A stretch of 64,000 bases of DNA from DASPKX01 sp035627835 (GCA_035627835.1 DASPKX010000110.1:3728-67727), one strand, 5' to 3'; shown: positions 52,110 to 60,209, numbered from the stretch's first letter. The notes: generated by a model from the letters alone, not told the origin. Made by a program: numbers and translations.

Positions 52110-53287
52110 CACCGGATGCGAACGAGCGCGCCCGCCGCTGGCGCCTTTTGCTAGGCTCGGCTGCCGAGGGCCATGCTGCCAAAGAAGCCGGGGAAGGGGT
52201 GGGCTTGCAATCGCTCAATGGTGATGACGCGGCAATGGACCGAGCGTTGCAGGCGCTTTACGACAGTGAGCGCTCCGCTGGCCTCGGTTCCTCCTCACCC
52301 AACGTCGCGCGATGGCTCGGTGACATTCGGAAATATTTCCCCACCTCCGTTGTTCAGGTGATGCAGAAGGACGCGTTGAATCGCCTCGATCTGAAGCAGA
52401 TGCTGTTTGAACCAGAGCTTCTGCAAACGGTCGAGCCAGACGTCCATTTGGTTACTCAGCTTCTGGCCCTGCGGAATATCCTGCCCGCGAGGACTCGGGA
52501 AACTGCTCGCGCTGTTGTGCAAAAGGTTGTGGACGAACTGCGCCGAAAACTTGAGCAGCCAACCCGGCAGGCGGTGCTCGGCAGCCTTAACCGGGCCACC
52601 CGCACTCGTCGGCCGAGGCACAACGAAATTGATTGGCATCGCACCATTCGCGCGAACTTGAAGCACTATCAACCCGAGTATAAGACGATCGTTCCGGAAA
52701 CCCGCGTAGGCTTCGGTCGCAAGCGCTCTTCCCTGCGCGATATTATTCTCTGCGTCGATCAGAGCGGTTCGATGGCCGCGAGCGTTGTCTATTCCGGTGT
52801 ATTCAGCGCTGTTCTGGCGAGCCTTCCATCTGTCAGCACAAAACTAGTCGTTTTCGACACCGCAGTCGTGGACCTGACCGAGAAGCTCACGGACCCTGTG
52901 GATGTCTTGTTTGGCGTCCAACTCGGTGGCGGGACCGACATCAATCAAGCGATCACCTATTGCCAAACGCTTGTGCGGCAACCGGCCGAAACAATTCTCG
53001 TGTTGATCAGCGACCTTTTCGAAGGAGGCAACGCATCGGAGATGATTAAGCGGATCCAGACGCTGACCTCGGCGGGTGTGCAAGTAATCGCCCTCCTGGC
53101 GCTCAGCGACGAAGGCGCTCCCAGCTACGATCACAACAACGCGGCAGCGCTGGCGGCTCTGGACATACCCGCATTCGCCTGCACACCTGACCTCTTCCCG
53201 GACATGATGGCTGCCGCGATTCAGCGGCAAAGCATCGCGCAATGGGCATCGGCGCATAATCTGGCAGCGGAACGCGCCAGGAAGTAG
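52106..53287 (+). CDS. vWA (CoxE-like) protein closing the MoxR cassette
   Basis: This 393-residue protein has an N-terminal helical half and a vWA domain from about 215: DIILCVDQSGSMAASVVYSG is the MIDAS site, with FDTAVVDLT and LISDLFEGGNASEM continuing the fold. GGGTDINQAI provides the MIDAS threonine. MoxR-vWA pairs act as metal-dependent remodelling systems. The start overlaps the DUF5682 stop (ATGA), and the SWIM-to-vWA genes form one operon with gaps of at most 5 bases. Confidence 0.9.
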   Translation: MTPDANERARRWRLLLGSAAEGHAAKEAGEGVGLQSLNGDDAAMDRALQALYDSERSAGLGSSSPNVARWLGDIRKYFPTSVVQVMQKDALNRLDLKQMLFEPELLQTVEPDVHLVTQLLALRNILPARTRETARAVVQKVVDELRRKLEQPTRQAVLGSLNRATRTRRPRHNEIDWHRTIRANLKHYQPEYKTIVPETRVGFGRKRSSLRDIILCVDQSGSMAASVVYSGVFSAVLASLPSVSTKLVVFDTAVVDLTEKLTDPVDVLFGVQLGGGTDINQAITYCQTLVRQPAETILVLISDLFEGGNASEMIKRIQTLTSAGVQVIALLALSDEGAPSYDHNNAAALAALDIPAFACTPDLFPDMMAAAIQRQSIAQWASAHNLAAERARK

Positions 53288-53554
53288 AAGAGAAGTTAAA
53301 GGCTCCAGCGTTGCAAAGAAGCTAGAAGCCGTCTCACACATACCCAAGCAGCGTCTTGCGGGTCTTTTGTCCGGATGCTTCGTTGCTCCTCAGTCGCCGA
53401 TCGATGCGGATATGCTCCTTTGTCGCGCCTCGCCTCCGGCCAAAATCCCTCGCAATCCACTTGCTGGTTATTAATGAGACGACTTCTACACTTGAAAGAC
53501 TTCTTCTTGTGGGGAGATGAAGCTCTGCTACTCTGCGCGGAACCCATTCCCTCT

Positions 53555-54532
53555 ATGGAAATCAAAATCCTTTGCCCGTGCGGCTCAAAGTATAAATTTG
53601 ATGTTGAACCGTTAAATGGCCGATTGCCTGGGCCAGTAAATTGCCCAGTGTGCGGGGCGGAGGGGACGGACGCCGCAAATTCAATCATCGCCGCAGCAGG
53701 CCACACGGCGGCGCCAGCGCCGCCATTTCAATCTGCGCAACCTGCTGCCACGGTTGCGCACCCTGTGCGGGTTCAGTCCAGCACATCATCTTCGCATGCT
53801 GCCGCTCCTCCCATTCCTAAATCCTCGGCAGAGCACCGTCCCAGCGCACCCGTCCCGCTGAGTCATCCACCAGGCAACCTCGCGGCCGCAAAGGCGCGAA
53901 ACGCAGCGCCTGGAACCATCACTGGCGTCATTGGCGCGCTCATCGGCGGGGTGGTTGGAATGCTGATTTGGTATGGGATCACGGTGGGAACGATGCGGGA
54001 ATTCGGGATGGTCGCATGGGGTGTCGGTGCGCTCACGGGCTGGTGCGGCCGCTTGCTCGCCCGCGGCGTGAGCCCACAGCTCGGCATTGCCGCTGGAGCA
54101 GTCGCGTTGTTCGCGATACTCGGGGGGCAATTTCTCTCCACCCGTCATGTGATCGGCAACGTCGTCAATGAGATGGCGGCAGACTATGCTGTTGCCCGCG
54201 TGGCCTACGCGAAGGAGGGAGTTGGAGCCACAAACGACGCGGCGATTCGGCGACTGCTTGCCGAGTCTGAAAGCGAAAATGACAGCCCATCCGAGGCGGA
54301 AGTGAGCAAGGTCACGGATGCTGAAGTTCAGGAGTTCAAAAGCAAAGAGTTGCCTAAGTTGAGGAAGATCGCCGCCGGTGAGGTGTCCAAGACCCAATTG
54401 GAAAAGGAAGGGCGGGAGGCTTTAGCGGCTTTAGATGGGGCCGCGCTGAAAGCGAGCTTCAGCTTCTGGACCTTGCTCTGGCTGGTCTTCGGGGTTGGCA
54501 GCGCGTTCAAAATCGGCTCGGGACGATCCTGA
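53555..54532 (+). CDS. Zinc-ribbon membrane protein
   Basis: This 325-residue protein has an N-terminal zinc-ribbon: ILCPCGSKYKFD and VNCPVCGAEGTD (C-x-C ... C-x2-C). A 90-residue Pro/Ala/Ser linker follows. Two or three membrane segments come next (TITGVIGALIGGVVGMLIWY, PQLGIAAGAVALFAILGG), then an acidic helical part, and a last membrane helix (SFSFWTLLWLVFGVGSAFKI). ATG 53555 gives the zinc ribbon at the very start; the upstream in-frame extension looks non-coding. Function is unknown. The C-terminus is duplicated as a remnant 1 kb downstream. Confidence 0.75.
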   Translation: MEIKILCPCGSKYKFDVEPLNGRLPGPVNCPVCGAEGTDAANSIIAAAGHTAAPAPPFQSAQPAATVAHPVRVQSSTSSSHAAAPPIPKSSAEHRPSAPVPLSHPPGNLAAAKARNAAPGTITGVIGALIGGVVGMLIWYGITVGTMREFGMVAWGVGALTGWCGRLLARGVSPQLGIAAGAVALFAILGGQFLSTRHVIGNVVNEMAADYAVARVAYAKEGVGATNDAAIRRLLAESESENDSPSEAEVSKVTDAEVQEFKSKELPKLRKIAAGEVSKTQLEKEGREALAALDGAALKASFSFWTLLWLVFGVGSAFKIGSGRS

Positions 54533-54575
54533 TTACGTGGCAGGGCAGTGCTGGGGGATCCCATGCGCAGCTCTC

Positions 54576-55346
54576 TCACTGACGTCGTGAGTGGGCTCCT
54601 TTTCGCCGGGTTCCGATGAGGACAGGTTGAAAGAAGACGCCATCCAAGCGTCTGACGCTTTCAAAGCCAGCTTCCTCCATGAGTTCGCAGAGCCTCCGCG
54701 TCGATATTGCGTAATATCGCGACCGCATGGCACGCGCATCCACCTCGCCAGTTGAAAGATTTTCCACAATGAAGAAGAAGGTTACATCGTAGCAATCACC
54801 ATCGAAGTCCCAAACTTGGAATAGCAAATACCGGCTTCCATTCTCGATTCGGGTTCCGTACGGCTTCACTATGCCGAGACCCCGCTCCTCTTTCTCGTAG
54901 TCTCGCACGGTGAGCAGGCAACCACCACCTTCACAAAGGCAATCGGCCATCTGCCTTAGAGCGATCAATAAATCCTCGTCAGTGAGCAAATGGGGAAGGG
55001 AGTTGTCGCAGGCAATAATCACACCGAAGCCTCCACCGTGATGAGCAGCCGCCCTGCGCACGTCACAAACGGAGAACTCTACATCCACGCTCAACCTGCT
55101 TGCTTCGAACTTTGCCCGTTCCACCGCCTGGCTGGAGATGTCAGAGGCGCGAACAGTCAATCCGTGCATTGCCAGCCCGAGGGTCTGAGTTCCTATACCA
55201 CAGCAGACGTCGAGCACACGCTGGGTGTCAGGCCACTCCTTAGCTATGATGGCGGCTAATTGCTGGCCCTGACGCCGAACACTCGCATTCCAGTCTGAGT
55301 AGATTAGGTGATAAAACGGGGCGAGTTCGTCATAGAAACTAGTCAT
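54576..55346 (-). CDS. SAM-dependent class I methyltransferase
   Basis: This is a 256-residue enzyme. Motif I is RVLDVCCGIGTQTLGLAM near 49-66. Other SAM-fold elements are VRASDISSQAVERAKFEA, FGVIIACDNSLPHLLTDEDL and GCLLTVRDYEKEERG. The substrate is unknown; the family includes small-molecule and glycine-type methyltransferases. ATG 55346 gives the usual start (TSFYDELAPFYHLIYSDW). It lies on the opposite strand, between the zinc-ribbon gene and the remnant of its copy, so it probably arrived by insertion or recombination there. Confidence 0.85.
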   Translation of the reverse strand: MTSFYDELAPFYHLIYSDWNASVRRQGQQLAAIIAKEWPDTQRVLDVCCGIGTQTLGLAMHGLTVRASDISSQAVERAKFEASRLSVDVEFSVCDVRRAAAHHGGGFGVIIACDNSLPHLLTDEDLLIALRQMADCLCEGGGCLLTVRDYEKEERGLGIVKPYGTRIENGSRYLLFQVWDFDGDCYDVTFFFIVENLSTGEVDARAMRSRYYAISTRRLCELMEEAGFESVRRLDGVFFQPVLIGTRRKGAHSRRQ

Positions 55347-55495
55347 GGTCTCGTGCTTTGGAACCTGCCTCAAACAAGCTGATGTATCCGACTCTGGGGC
55401 AGACTGGGGATCTTGGCGAGCACACAAGTTGATTGCGCGTTTGTGTAAAATTTTACCCCCTGCTCTGGACACAAGAGAATGGCTGCACACTTAAG

Positions 55496-55576
55496 CCAGC
55501 TTCAGCTTCTGGAGCCTGCTCTGGTTGGTCTAAGGCGTCGGCAGCGCGTTCAAAATCGGCTCCGGTCGAAAGTAGC
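55496..55576 (+). pseudogene. Remnant of a second zinc-ribbon membrane protein gene
   Basis: Read in frame, this stretch gives ASFSFWSLLWLV, a stop codon, then GVGSAFKIGSGRK and TAG. It matches the last 27 residues of the gene at 53555-54532 except for Thr to Ser, Phe to stop and the final residue. The rest of this copy is missing. Codon-level differences show that it is an older paralogue, not a recent copy. Confidence 0.8.
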
Positions 55577-55824
55577 AACCGTTGGGTAAATGCCTCTAAT
55601 CCGTGACTATCAAGCTACTGCTTTCAGGGTCTCCCTGATAGGCCTACACACGCCTACTTAGGTATTAGGTCGAGTGGATAGAGCGGTTAGCTTTCGCACA
55701 AATCGCAAACTGCTGCTGTCTGAGACGCGCCCTCTCGGCCTTGCAACGAGGCATGGGCGCAATGGATAGGCTCGCCTCCGTAGGCGGGCCTTCCGACTTT
55801 TACGAACACAAGAAAGGCCACTGA
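55577..55824. other. Spacer before the DUF3606 gene
   Basis: There is no gene. Near 55769-55790 GGCTCGCCT and AGGCGGGCC form a 9-position stem with one mismatch, about 35 bases before the DUF3606 start; it may be a leader hairpin or the end of an upstream transcript. Confidence 0.45.
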
Positions 55825-56001
55825 ATGCCAGACGACAAATTAAAAACCGGAAAACAGGACGACATTCGCATCAACGTGAACCAAGAGCATGAGTTGCGTG
55901 ACTGGTCCAAGAAGCTGGGGGTTACGGCCGACGAATTGCGCGACGCTGTGAAAAAGGCAGGCCCGTTAGTGGCAGATGTGCGCAAACAGTTAAAGAAGTA
56001 A
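55825..56001 (+). CDS. DUF3606 small protein
   Basis: This 58-residue protein (PDDKLKTGKQDDIRINVNQE, LRDWSKKLGVTADELRDAVK) is a clear DUF3606 member: a short helical protein with a charged DDKxKTGxQDxxRINV start and an Ala-Val-Lys-Lys end. Such genes occur widely in soil bacteria, often near stress-related genes. Its molecular role is not known. The leader holds AAGAAAGG 10 bases before ATG. It is the last gene before the tRNA-Arg junction. Confidence 0.88.
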   Translation: MPDDKLKTGKQDDIRINVNQEHELRDWSKKLGVTADELRDAVKKAGPLVADVRKQLKK

Positions 56002-56109
56002 GGCCCCTCACCGCCGAGGTGGCCTGGATAGCCGCAGGCCTGATGGCGGGCCTTCGGTCGATGCGCGAGCGACGCTTCACCGATCTTAAACAAGGCAGGC
56101 GAGTATTTT

Positions 56110-56138
56110 TTGACCTTTGGGGAAGCTATTCGTAAAAT
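56110..56138 (+). promoter_or_regulatory. Sigma-70 type promoter of the tRNA-Arg gene
   Basis: TTGACC and TAAAAT are 17 bases apart, and the tRNA 5' end follows 16 bases after the -10 box. This is the original promoter of the tRNA gene, now reading into the integrated element. Confidence 0.8.
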
Positions 56139-56154
56139 CCCATACCCAAAGGTC

Positions 56155-56194
56155 GCGCTCGTAGCTCAGTTGGATAGAGCATCTGCCTTCTAAG
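56155..56194 (+). tRNA. tRNA-Arg (UCU), 5' half only; attachment site of the right element
   Basis: GCGCTCG (acceptor), TA, D-arm GCTC-AGTTGGATA-GAGC, and anticodon arm TCTGC with loop CTTCTAA are intact. After G56194 the sequence departs from the expected GCAGA stem and no T-arm follows. The break in the anticodon arm fits tyrosine-recombinase integration there, with the 3' half expected at the other end of the element outside the window. It is not a group I intron, as no intron core is seen. Confidence 0.85.
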
Positions 56195-56554
56195 TTAGAA
56201 ACCCCCTGTTTCGGCACGTTTCGCCTTGTTTCAGCGGGTTGCATTTCCCCAGATTCATTGGCCTTTTTCACGATTCGGTGTTTCAGCAGGTTTCCCTCGT
56301 TAGCTGCAAAATCGGGCAGTAGTATCAAAAAACAGTATCAAAAACATTCCTCAGACGGAATATACGGTTGACGTGTAATGCTGGCGTGGTCTCCACGCAA
56401 ATTCCTGGTGCCGAGTGAAAGATTTCGCCCGCTGCCCTCGTATTGAGTGGGAGGGGTTGACGGCGTGTGCTATTCTTTTGCCGTTCCTCAGCAAAGGAAC
56501 ACGCCGGTTTGTAGCTCGGAGTAATCAACCGAGTGGCGAATCATAACAAAACAT
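56195..56554. other. Element left end, non-coding
   Basis: About 360 bases behind the tRNA fragment contain no convincing gene. AGTATCAAAAA occurs twice (near 56320 and 56333), which could be arm-site repeats of the integrase. Confidence 0.5.
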
Positions 56555-56624
56555 TTAACCCGATTCGGATACCCATGGGGTGATAGCCATGGGGACAAGG
56601 TTGCTGCCTTCCGGGTCGGGTTAA
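56555..56624 (+). ncRNA. Candidate structured RNA upstream of small phage gene
   Basis: TTAACCCGATTCGGA (56555-56569) pairs with TCCGGGTCGGGTTAA (56610-56624) as a 15-bp helix with two G-U pairs. Inside, CCATGG occurs twice as an inner inverted repeat (56573 and 56587). GTTTTT follows the closing strand. The start codon GTG of the next gene is 18 bases later. This could be a cis-regulatory leader or terminator-like switch. I cannot match it to a known riboswitch. Confidence 0.6.
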
Positions 56625-56642
56625 GTTTTTGTAGGTCGAACC

Positions 56643-56804
56643 GTGAGCAAACAAACAGCTGGGACAAACAAGGTGTTTGTCCAATACGAACTGCCCCTTT
56701 GGGCAGTCGAGGCCCTGGAAGCCATAGCCAGAGCGCGAAAAAAGCCTATTCCTGAGGTGCTCGAAGAGATCATCTCGGAAGCCGCAGAGCGCCGCCGAAG
56801 GTAG
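56643..56804 (+). CDS. Small phage protein, ribbon-helix-helix-like
   Basis: This 53-residue protein begins at GTG 56643: N-terminal strand-like VFVQYELPLWAVEALEAIAR followed by helices with PIPEVLEEIISEAAERRRR. The order strand-helix-helix with a basic end resembles Arc/MetJ-type DNA-binding proteins. A hairpin terminator follows 20 bases behind. It could be a regulator near the attachment end, with the structured RNA as leader. The call is based on secondary-structure pattern only. Confidence 0.65.
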   Translation: MSKQTAGTNKVFVQYELPLWAVEALEAIARARKKPIPEVLEEIISEAAERRRR

Positions 56805-56826
56805 AGCTCTTCAATCCCGAATGCTG

Positions 56827-56849
56827 GCCCCTCTCAGGAGGGGCTTTTT
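56827..56849 (+). terminator. Rho-independent terminator
   Basis: GCCCCTC and GAGGGGC form a perfect 7-bp stem with a TCAG loop, followed by TTTTT (56845-56849). It ends the transcript of the small RHH-like gene. Confidence 0.9.
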
Positions 56850-56896
56850 ATTAAAGCCGCCTGGCTGGGTCGTCTTTGCGGCCCCTGAACCCCACG

Positions 56897-57862
56897 TCAG
56901 AGTAGAAACGTGTCTTGGTCAAGATCGGCAGGAGGAAGCGGCAGCGCCTTGCGATCTTCGGGGCGTCGATCGAAGAGCCGTATGTCGGAAAACTTCAATG
57001 TCCGCGCACGTTCGGGTGCGTTGTCGGCTTGGATGATTGCTGTTAGTTCGTCCGCTGCTTTTAATGCCATGAGTGATTTGATTGGAAGTGCGGGAAAACG
57101 AATGAGCGAATTCGGAAGGATCGGGGTAAATTGGGCCTCGGGGGCGGGCGGTTTATTGCGAGCAACGATGTCGTAAATTCTTTTCCCCCCTACCGTCCGG
57201 ACGTCGTAGTTTGCTACCAAGGTTTCACTCATTGCCGCGAAAGGTAAGTGCATGTGGAGCATCACGTACTTTGCAAGCTTTCGTCCCTCGTTTGACATAA
57301 TGTAGGCGAGGCCGATTACGTCATGTTCGTAGCCCTCGATCTCTCGTGTTTTAACCTCCAGTTCGAACTGGACGGTGACGATCGGATGGTCACCCCTCGC
57401 ATTAATGTCTCTGATCTCGTAATCTTCCATCGGATCAACCCGGAAGTTACGCCGTTTGTAGTACTTCAGATCCTTGGCCTGATGCGCTCTTACGCTCTGT
57501 TGGACTGTGACAACGTATAACGCATGTTCATCGTCCTGATATGTGATAGGTGTTATCGAAAGGCCATCAAGCTTCGGCGAGACTGAGGCTAACACGCTTT
57601 CGATCCATTCTTTGCTGATTACGCTGCGTTGGGCTGGAATAATCTTCCCAGGGAGATGCCGTTTTTCCGGATCCTCCTCCACCCCGTAGATGATTGAGCC
57701 GCCTGCGGCATTCGCCATCGCAGTGACATCCTTAACGAGCTCATCCTTGCTGCTCGGGCTCGGTCCAAGTGCGCGATGTGACTTGTACTCCAACGATGTG
57801 CTTTCCTCTACCTTCGCATCAACCAGCGCTTGAATTCGCTCTAGAGTCCAGGTCTCGGCCAT
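56897..57862 (-). CDS. Schlafen-type AlbA_2 domain protein
   Basis: This 321-residue protein has an AlbA_2 (Schlafen) N-domain: VEESTSLEYKSHRA, followed by DELVKDVTAMANAAGGSIIY and GVEED, with Glu-Lys and the Asn-Ala-Gly-Gly loop that form the nucleotide or nucleic-acid site. Residues 160-321 form a second, unassigned domain. AlbA_2 proteins include putative nucleases or regulators and have been linked to defence. It lies just inside the attachment site, divergent from the coiled-coil gene, as expected for a prophage accessory gene. Confidence 0.82.
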   Translation of the reverse strand: MAETWTLERIQALVDAKVEESTSLEYKSHRALGPSPSSKDELVKDVTAMANAAGGSIIYGVEEDPEKRHLPGKIIPAQRSVISKEWIESVLASVSPKLDGLSITPITYQDDEHALYVVTVQQSVRAHQAKDLKYYKRRNFRVDPMEDYEIRDINARGDHPIVTVQFELEVKTREIEGYEHDVIGLAYIMSNEGRKLAKYVMLHMHLPFAAMSETLVANYDVRTVGGKRIYDIVARNKPPAPEAQFTPILPNSLIRFPALPIKSLMALKAADELTAIIQADNAPERARTLKFSDIRLFDRRPEDRKALPLPPADLDQDTFLL

Positions 57863-57990
57863 ATCTGAACCCTCTTAACGCCGGGCAATGCAACGGATCA
57901 ACGAAAATCCTTCCCGCTCCCTCTGGTATCCATGCCAGAACGCCCGGCTTTTTTATTGCTGAGTCCGCGCGAAAAGTTAGCGTCCCCATT

Positions 57991-58542
57991 ATGGACCCGC
58001 TCACGGCTACTACGGTTGCGCTTCAGACTGCCTCAAGCGCATCGGCGCTCCTGAAAGGATTGATCTCGGTTGTTCGAGGGACTGGCAAAGCAGAAGCCCT
58101 AAACGATGTGCTTGAGCTGCAATCTCAACTTTTCGCGTTAAGCGAGGCGAACGGCTCATTGGCAGCCGAGAACAGACTGTTACGCGAGAAGGTTGAGGAG
58201 CTCGAGAAGCTTCAGAAGACCGCACGGGTGTTGGTGGCAAATTGGTCGGCATACTGGCTTCCGAGGGAGGGTGGCGGGTTGGATGGGCCGTTCTCACTAA
58301 GTAAATGGGATTCCGAGAGGATACTAGCGCGGTGTCGCTTCATCCACTCCAAGGAACCCTTCGCCAGCAAGGGCAAAGCCACCTTGATCTATCGCTGCGA
58401 CTTGACTGGGGAACTTGTGGAGGTGCCTTACGAGTTCGTCTCAAGAAACCTGGTAGTGCCTGCAGAAGAATTAGAGATGATGTCCAAGAAAGGCCGCAGC
58501 AAGTACAAGGGAGACGTTAACAACCCATTCTTCGATAGATAG
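57991..58542 (+). CDS. Coiled-coil hypothetical protein
   Basis: This is a 183-residue protein. The start is DPLTATTVALQTASSASALL. Residues 45-75 are a leucine-zipper coiled coil (QLFALSEANGSLAAENRLLR, EKVEELEKLQ). The second half (IYRCDLTGELVEVPYEFVSR) looks like a small beta domain with one Cys. I do not know the family function. ATG 57991 is preferred because the upstream in-frame part overlaps the divergent AlbA_2 gene. The 128-base intergenic gap holds both promoters. Confidence 0.7.
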   Translation: MDPLTATTVALQTASSASALLKGLISVVRGTGKAEALNDVLELQSQLFALSEANGSLAAENRLLREKVEELEKLQKTARVLVANWSAYWLPREGGGLDGPFSLSKWDSERILARCRFIHSKEPFASKGKATLIYRCDLTGELVEVPYEFVSRNLVVPAEELEMMSKKGRSKYKGDVNNPFFDR

Positions 58543-58568
58543 GCCTCCGCCATCGTGAGCGGAGGAAA

Positions 58569-58805
58569 TCAGCCGTTTAGGCTTTGCCGGAAGACGCGGA
58601 CAGCACCGCGCAGCAGCGCGGCCAGGGCGAACAACACGCCTGAGGCGTAGGCGACGACCGGCAGGGCCAGCCAGGATGTAAGGCCTACGGCAGACAACGC
58701 GAAGCAGGCAACCGCCAGCACGAGAACGAAGGCGTGGAAGAGCAGCACGACAGGCAGCAGATAGCCGCGGGCTTTTGGTGGCAGGGATTTAGCAAACGGT
58801 CGCAT
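58569..58805 (-). CDS. Small membrane protein, phage
   Basis: This 78-residue protein has two membrane helices (LLPVVLLFHAFVLVLAVACF, LALPVVAYASGVLFALAALL) with a basic start and end. It is the last gene of the minus-strand string and overlaps the preceding gene by 17 bases. Lysis or membrane remodelling are possible roles; none is proven. Confidence 0.65.
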   Translation of the reverse strand: MRPFAKSLPPKARGYLLPVVLLFHAFVLVLAVACFALSAVGLTSWLALPVVAYASGVLFALAALLRGAVRVFRQSLNG

Positions 58806-59007
58806 TGCGTTTCACCTTCTCCAGCTTTTCCAAGTCAGCAGTCACCGGGCGGCGCGCGTTAACCAGCGCGACAGCTTTCCGGATTGCGCGGCGTCTGGGC
58901 TTCGGCAGTCGGCCGAGCGCGATAGACACCCCGGCAAAGTCTCTGAGCGTGCGCCAGGCAGCGCGCGCGGCCCCAAGCAAGGCCATGATGCTTTTGGAAC
59001 TGCTCAT
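58789..59007 (-). CDS. Small basic phage protein
   Basis: This is a 72-residue basic helical protein (SIMALLGAARAAWRTLRDFA, GRLPKPRRRAIRKAVALVN). The ATG at 59007 overlaps the stop of the tape-measure-like gene (TGATG), and an in-frame TTG just upstream is less likely. It may bind nucleic acid or membrane. I do not recognise the family. Confidence 0.6.
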   Translation of the reverse strand: MSSSKSIMALLGAARAAWRTLRDFAGVSIALGRLPKPRRRAIRKAVALVNARRPVTADLEKLEKVKRNATVC

Positions 59008-60110
59008 CAATAGCGAGGGGTTGGTTTTTCCCGTGTTAGGTCCAATCGGAGCCCGCTGATCTCACTCTCGATGCGCTTGAGGGTCATCAGCTGGCGCTCT
59101 TGGGTGATCCGGGTTTGATCAAAGCCACCGAGGAAAATTCCCATCCGCGTGAACTGATCGGCTGGCACACTGCTGCGCACCTGCGTCACGGCCAACACTT
59201 GCTTGCTAACCTCGGCTGCAACTTTGCCCGCTACAGTCGCGGCGTTCAGGCTGCTTGCGCCCGTCCCGCGCCCGCGCGCATCAACTGCCGCTTCGTCGTC
59301 GAACACGCGCATTGCGGCAGCTTTGCCTGCCTCGTGCGCGAGGTCGCCGATCTTCGGGTTTGCCGGATCGCCAACAGCTGTTCCGAGCCAAGCGGCGCCG
59401 TAAGCGACAATGCTCCGGAGTTCGTTGAACCGCCGCACCATCCAGTCCAACCAGACCGCGAACCCCGCTTTAATTTGCCCGCCCATCGTTTCCAAGTGGT
59501 CCCCTACGGAATCGATCCGCTTGAGCACGTCGTTCTCGATGACGAGGCCCAACGAAGCGGCGGATTCCGCCGCGTCCTGGAAGCCTTGCGTGAGTGCTGG
59601 CATCAGCTCCTGCGAGGATTTACCGAGCAGCGCCACAGCATCGGCGGTCACCTGGGCATTCTGGCCCGCGTTCCCGATGTGCCGGGCAACTTGCTCAAAG
59701 ATGTCTTCGGGGCGTTTGGTCTTGAGGTCCTGGAGCGAGACGCCCATGCGCGCGAAAGCGTCGAGTTCCTTCTCGTTCCCACCCACAGCCGCGACCATTG
59801 AAAGCTGAATGTCCTTTAGGCCTTTGGCCACTGCCTCGACGCTGCTGCCTGACTGTTTCGCGGCGTACTCCCACGCCTGGAGCTTGTCGGTCGAAATCCC
59901 TGTCGCGGCGGACAGGTCGACCATTCTCCCCGCCAGGTCCATTAGGTTGTGGGATAAACCCGTCATCGCGTTCACGCCAACGAAACCCGCAGCCATGTTG
60001 AGCGCGGCCCGAGAAACCCTCTGGATTTCAGCGGCAGCAGCATCAGCACCGCGCTTGACCCCGCTCGAATTCATCGTCAAGCGGATCAGAAAATCGACTG
60101 CGTTAGCCAT
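59007..60110 (-). CDS. Tape-measure-like phage protein
   Basis: This is a 367-residue helical protein. The N-terminus has the typical phage tape-measure sequence (TMNSSGVKRGADAAAAEIQR, GLSHNLMDLAGRMVDLSAAT, GISTDKLQAWEYAAKQSGSS, GVSLQDLKTKRPEDIFEQVA). It is much shorter than full tape measures (>600 residues), which means a short tail or a degenerate gene. The C-terminus (FTRMGIFLGGFDQTRITQER) looks like a conserved chaperone-like end. It precedes two small membrane/basic genes. Confidence 0.72.
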   Translation of the reverse strand: MANAVDFLIRLTMNSSGVKRGADAAAAEIQRVSRAALNMAAGFVGVNAMTGLSHNLMDLAGRMVDLSAATGISTDKLQAWEYAAKQSGSSVEAVAKGLKDIQLSMVAAVGGNEKELDAFARMGVSLQDLKTKRPEDIFEQVARHIGNAGQNAQVTADAVALLGKSSQELMPALTQGFQDAAESAASLGLVIENDVLKRIDSVGDHLETMGGQIKAGFAVWLDWMVRRFNELRSIVAYGAAWLGTAVGDPANPKIGDLAHEAGKAAAMRVFDDEAAVDARGRGTGASSLNAATVAGKVAAEVSKQVLAVTQVRSSVPADQFTRMGIFLGGFDQTRITQERQLMTLKRIESEISGLRLDLTREKPTPRY

Positions 60111-60150
60111 TTGTTGCCTCCTGTGGATGTTGGGTATTCATCGAAAATGT

Positions 60151-60209
60151 TTGCCCGCCCCCTTGAGAGTTTTTCCACTACCGATGGAAGGAACGAGAGG
60201 GGCGGGCAA
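60151..60209 (-). other. Inverted repeat upstream of tape-measure-like gene
   Basis: TTGCCCGCCCC and GGGGCGGGCAA are perfect 11-base inverted arms with a 37-base loop, between the stop at 60236 and ATG at 60110. No T-run follows. It may attenuate transcription or shield mRNA ends. Confidence 0.5.

Noticed and set aside
56155..56330. Group I intron in tRNA-Arg(UCU)
   Set aside because: No intron core elements are visible and no 3' exon appears in the next several kilobases; integration of an element explains the split better.
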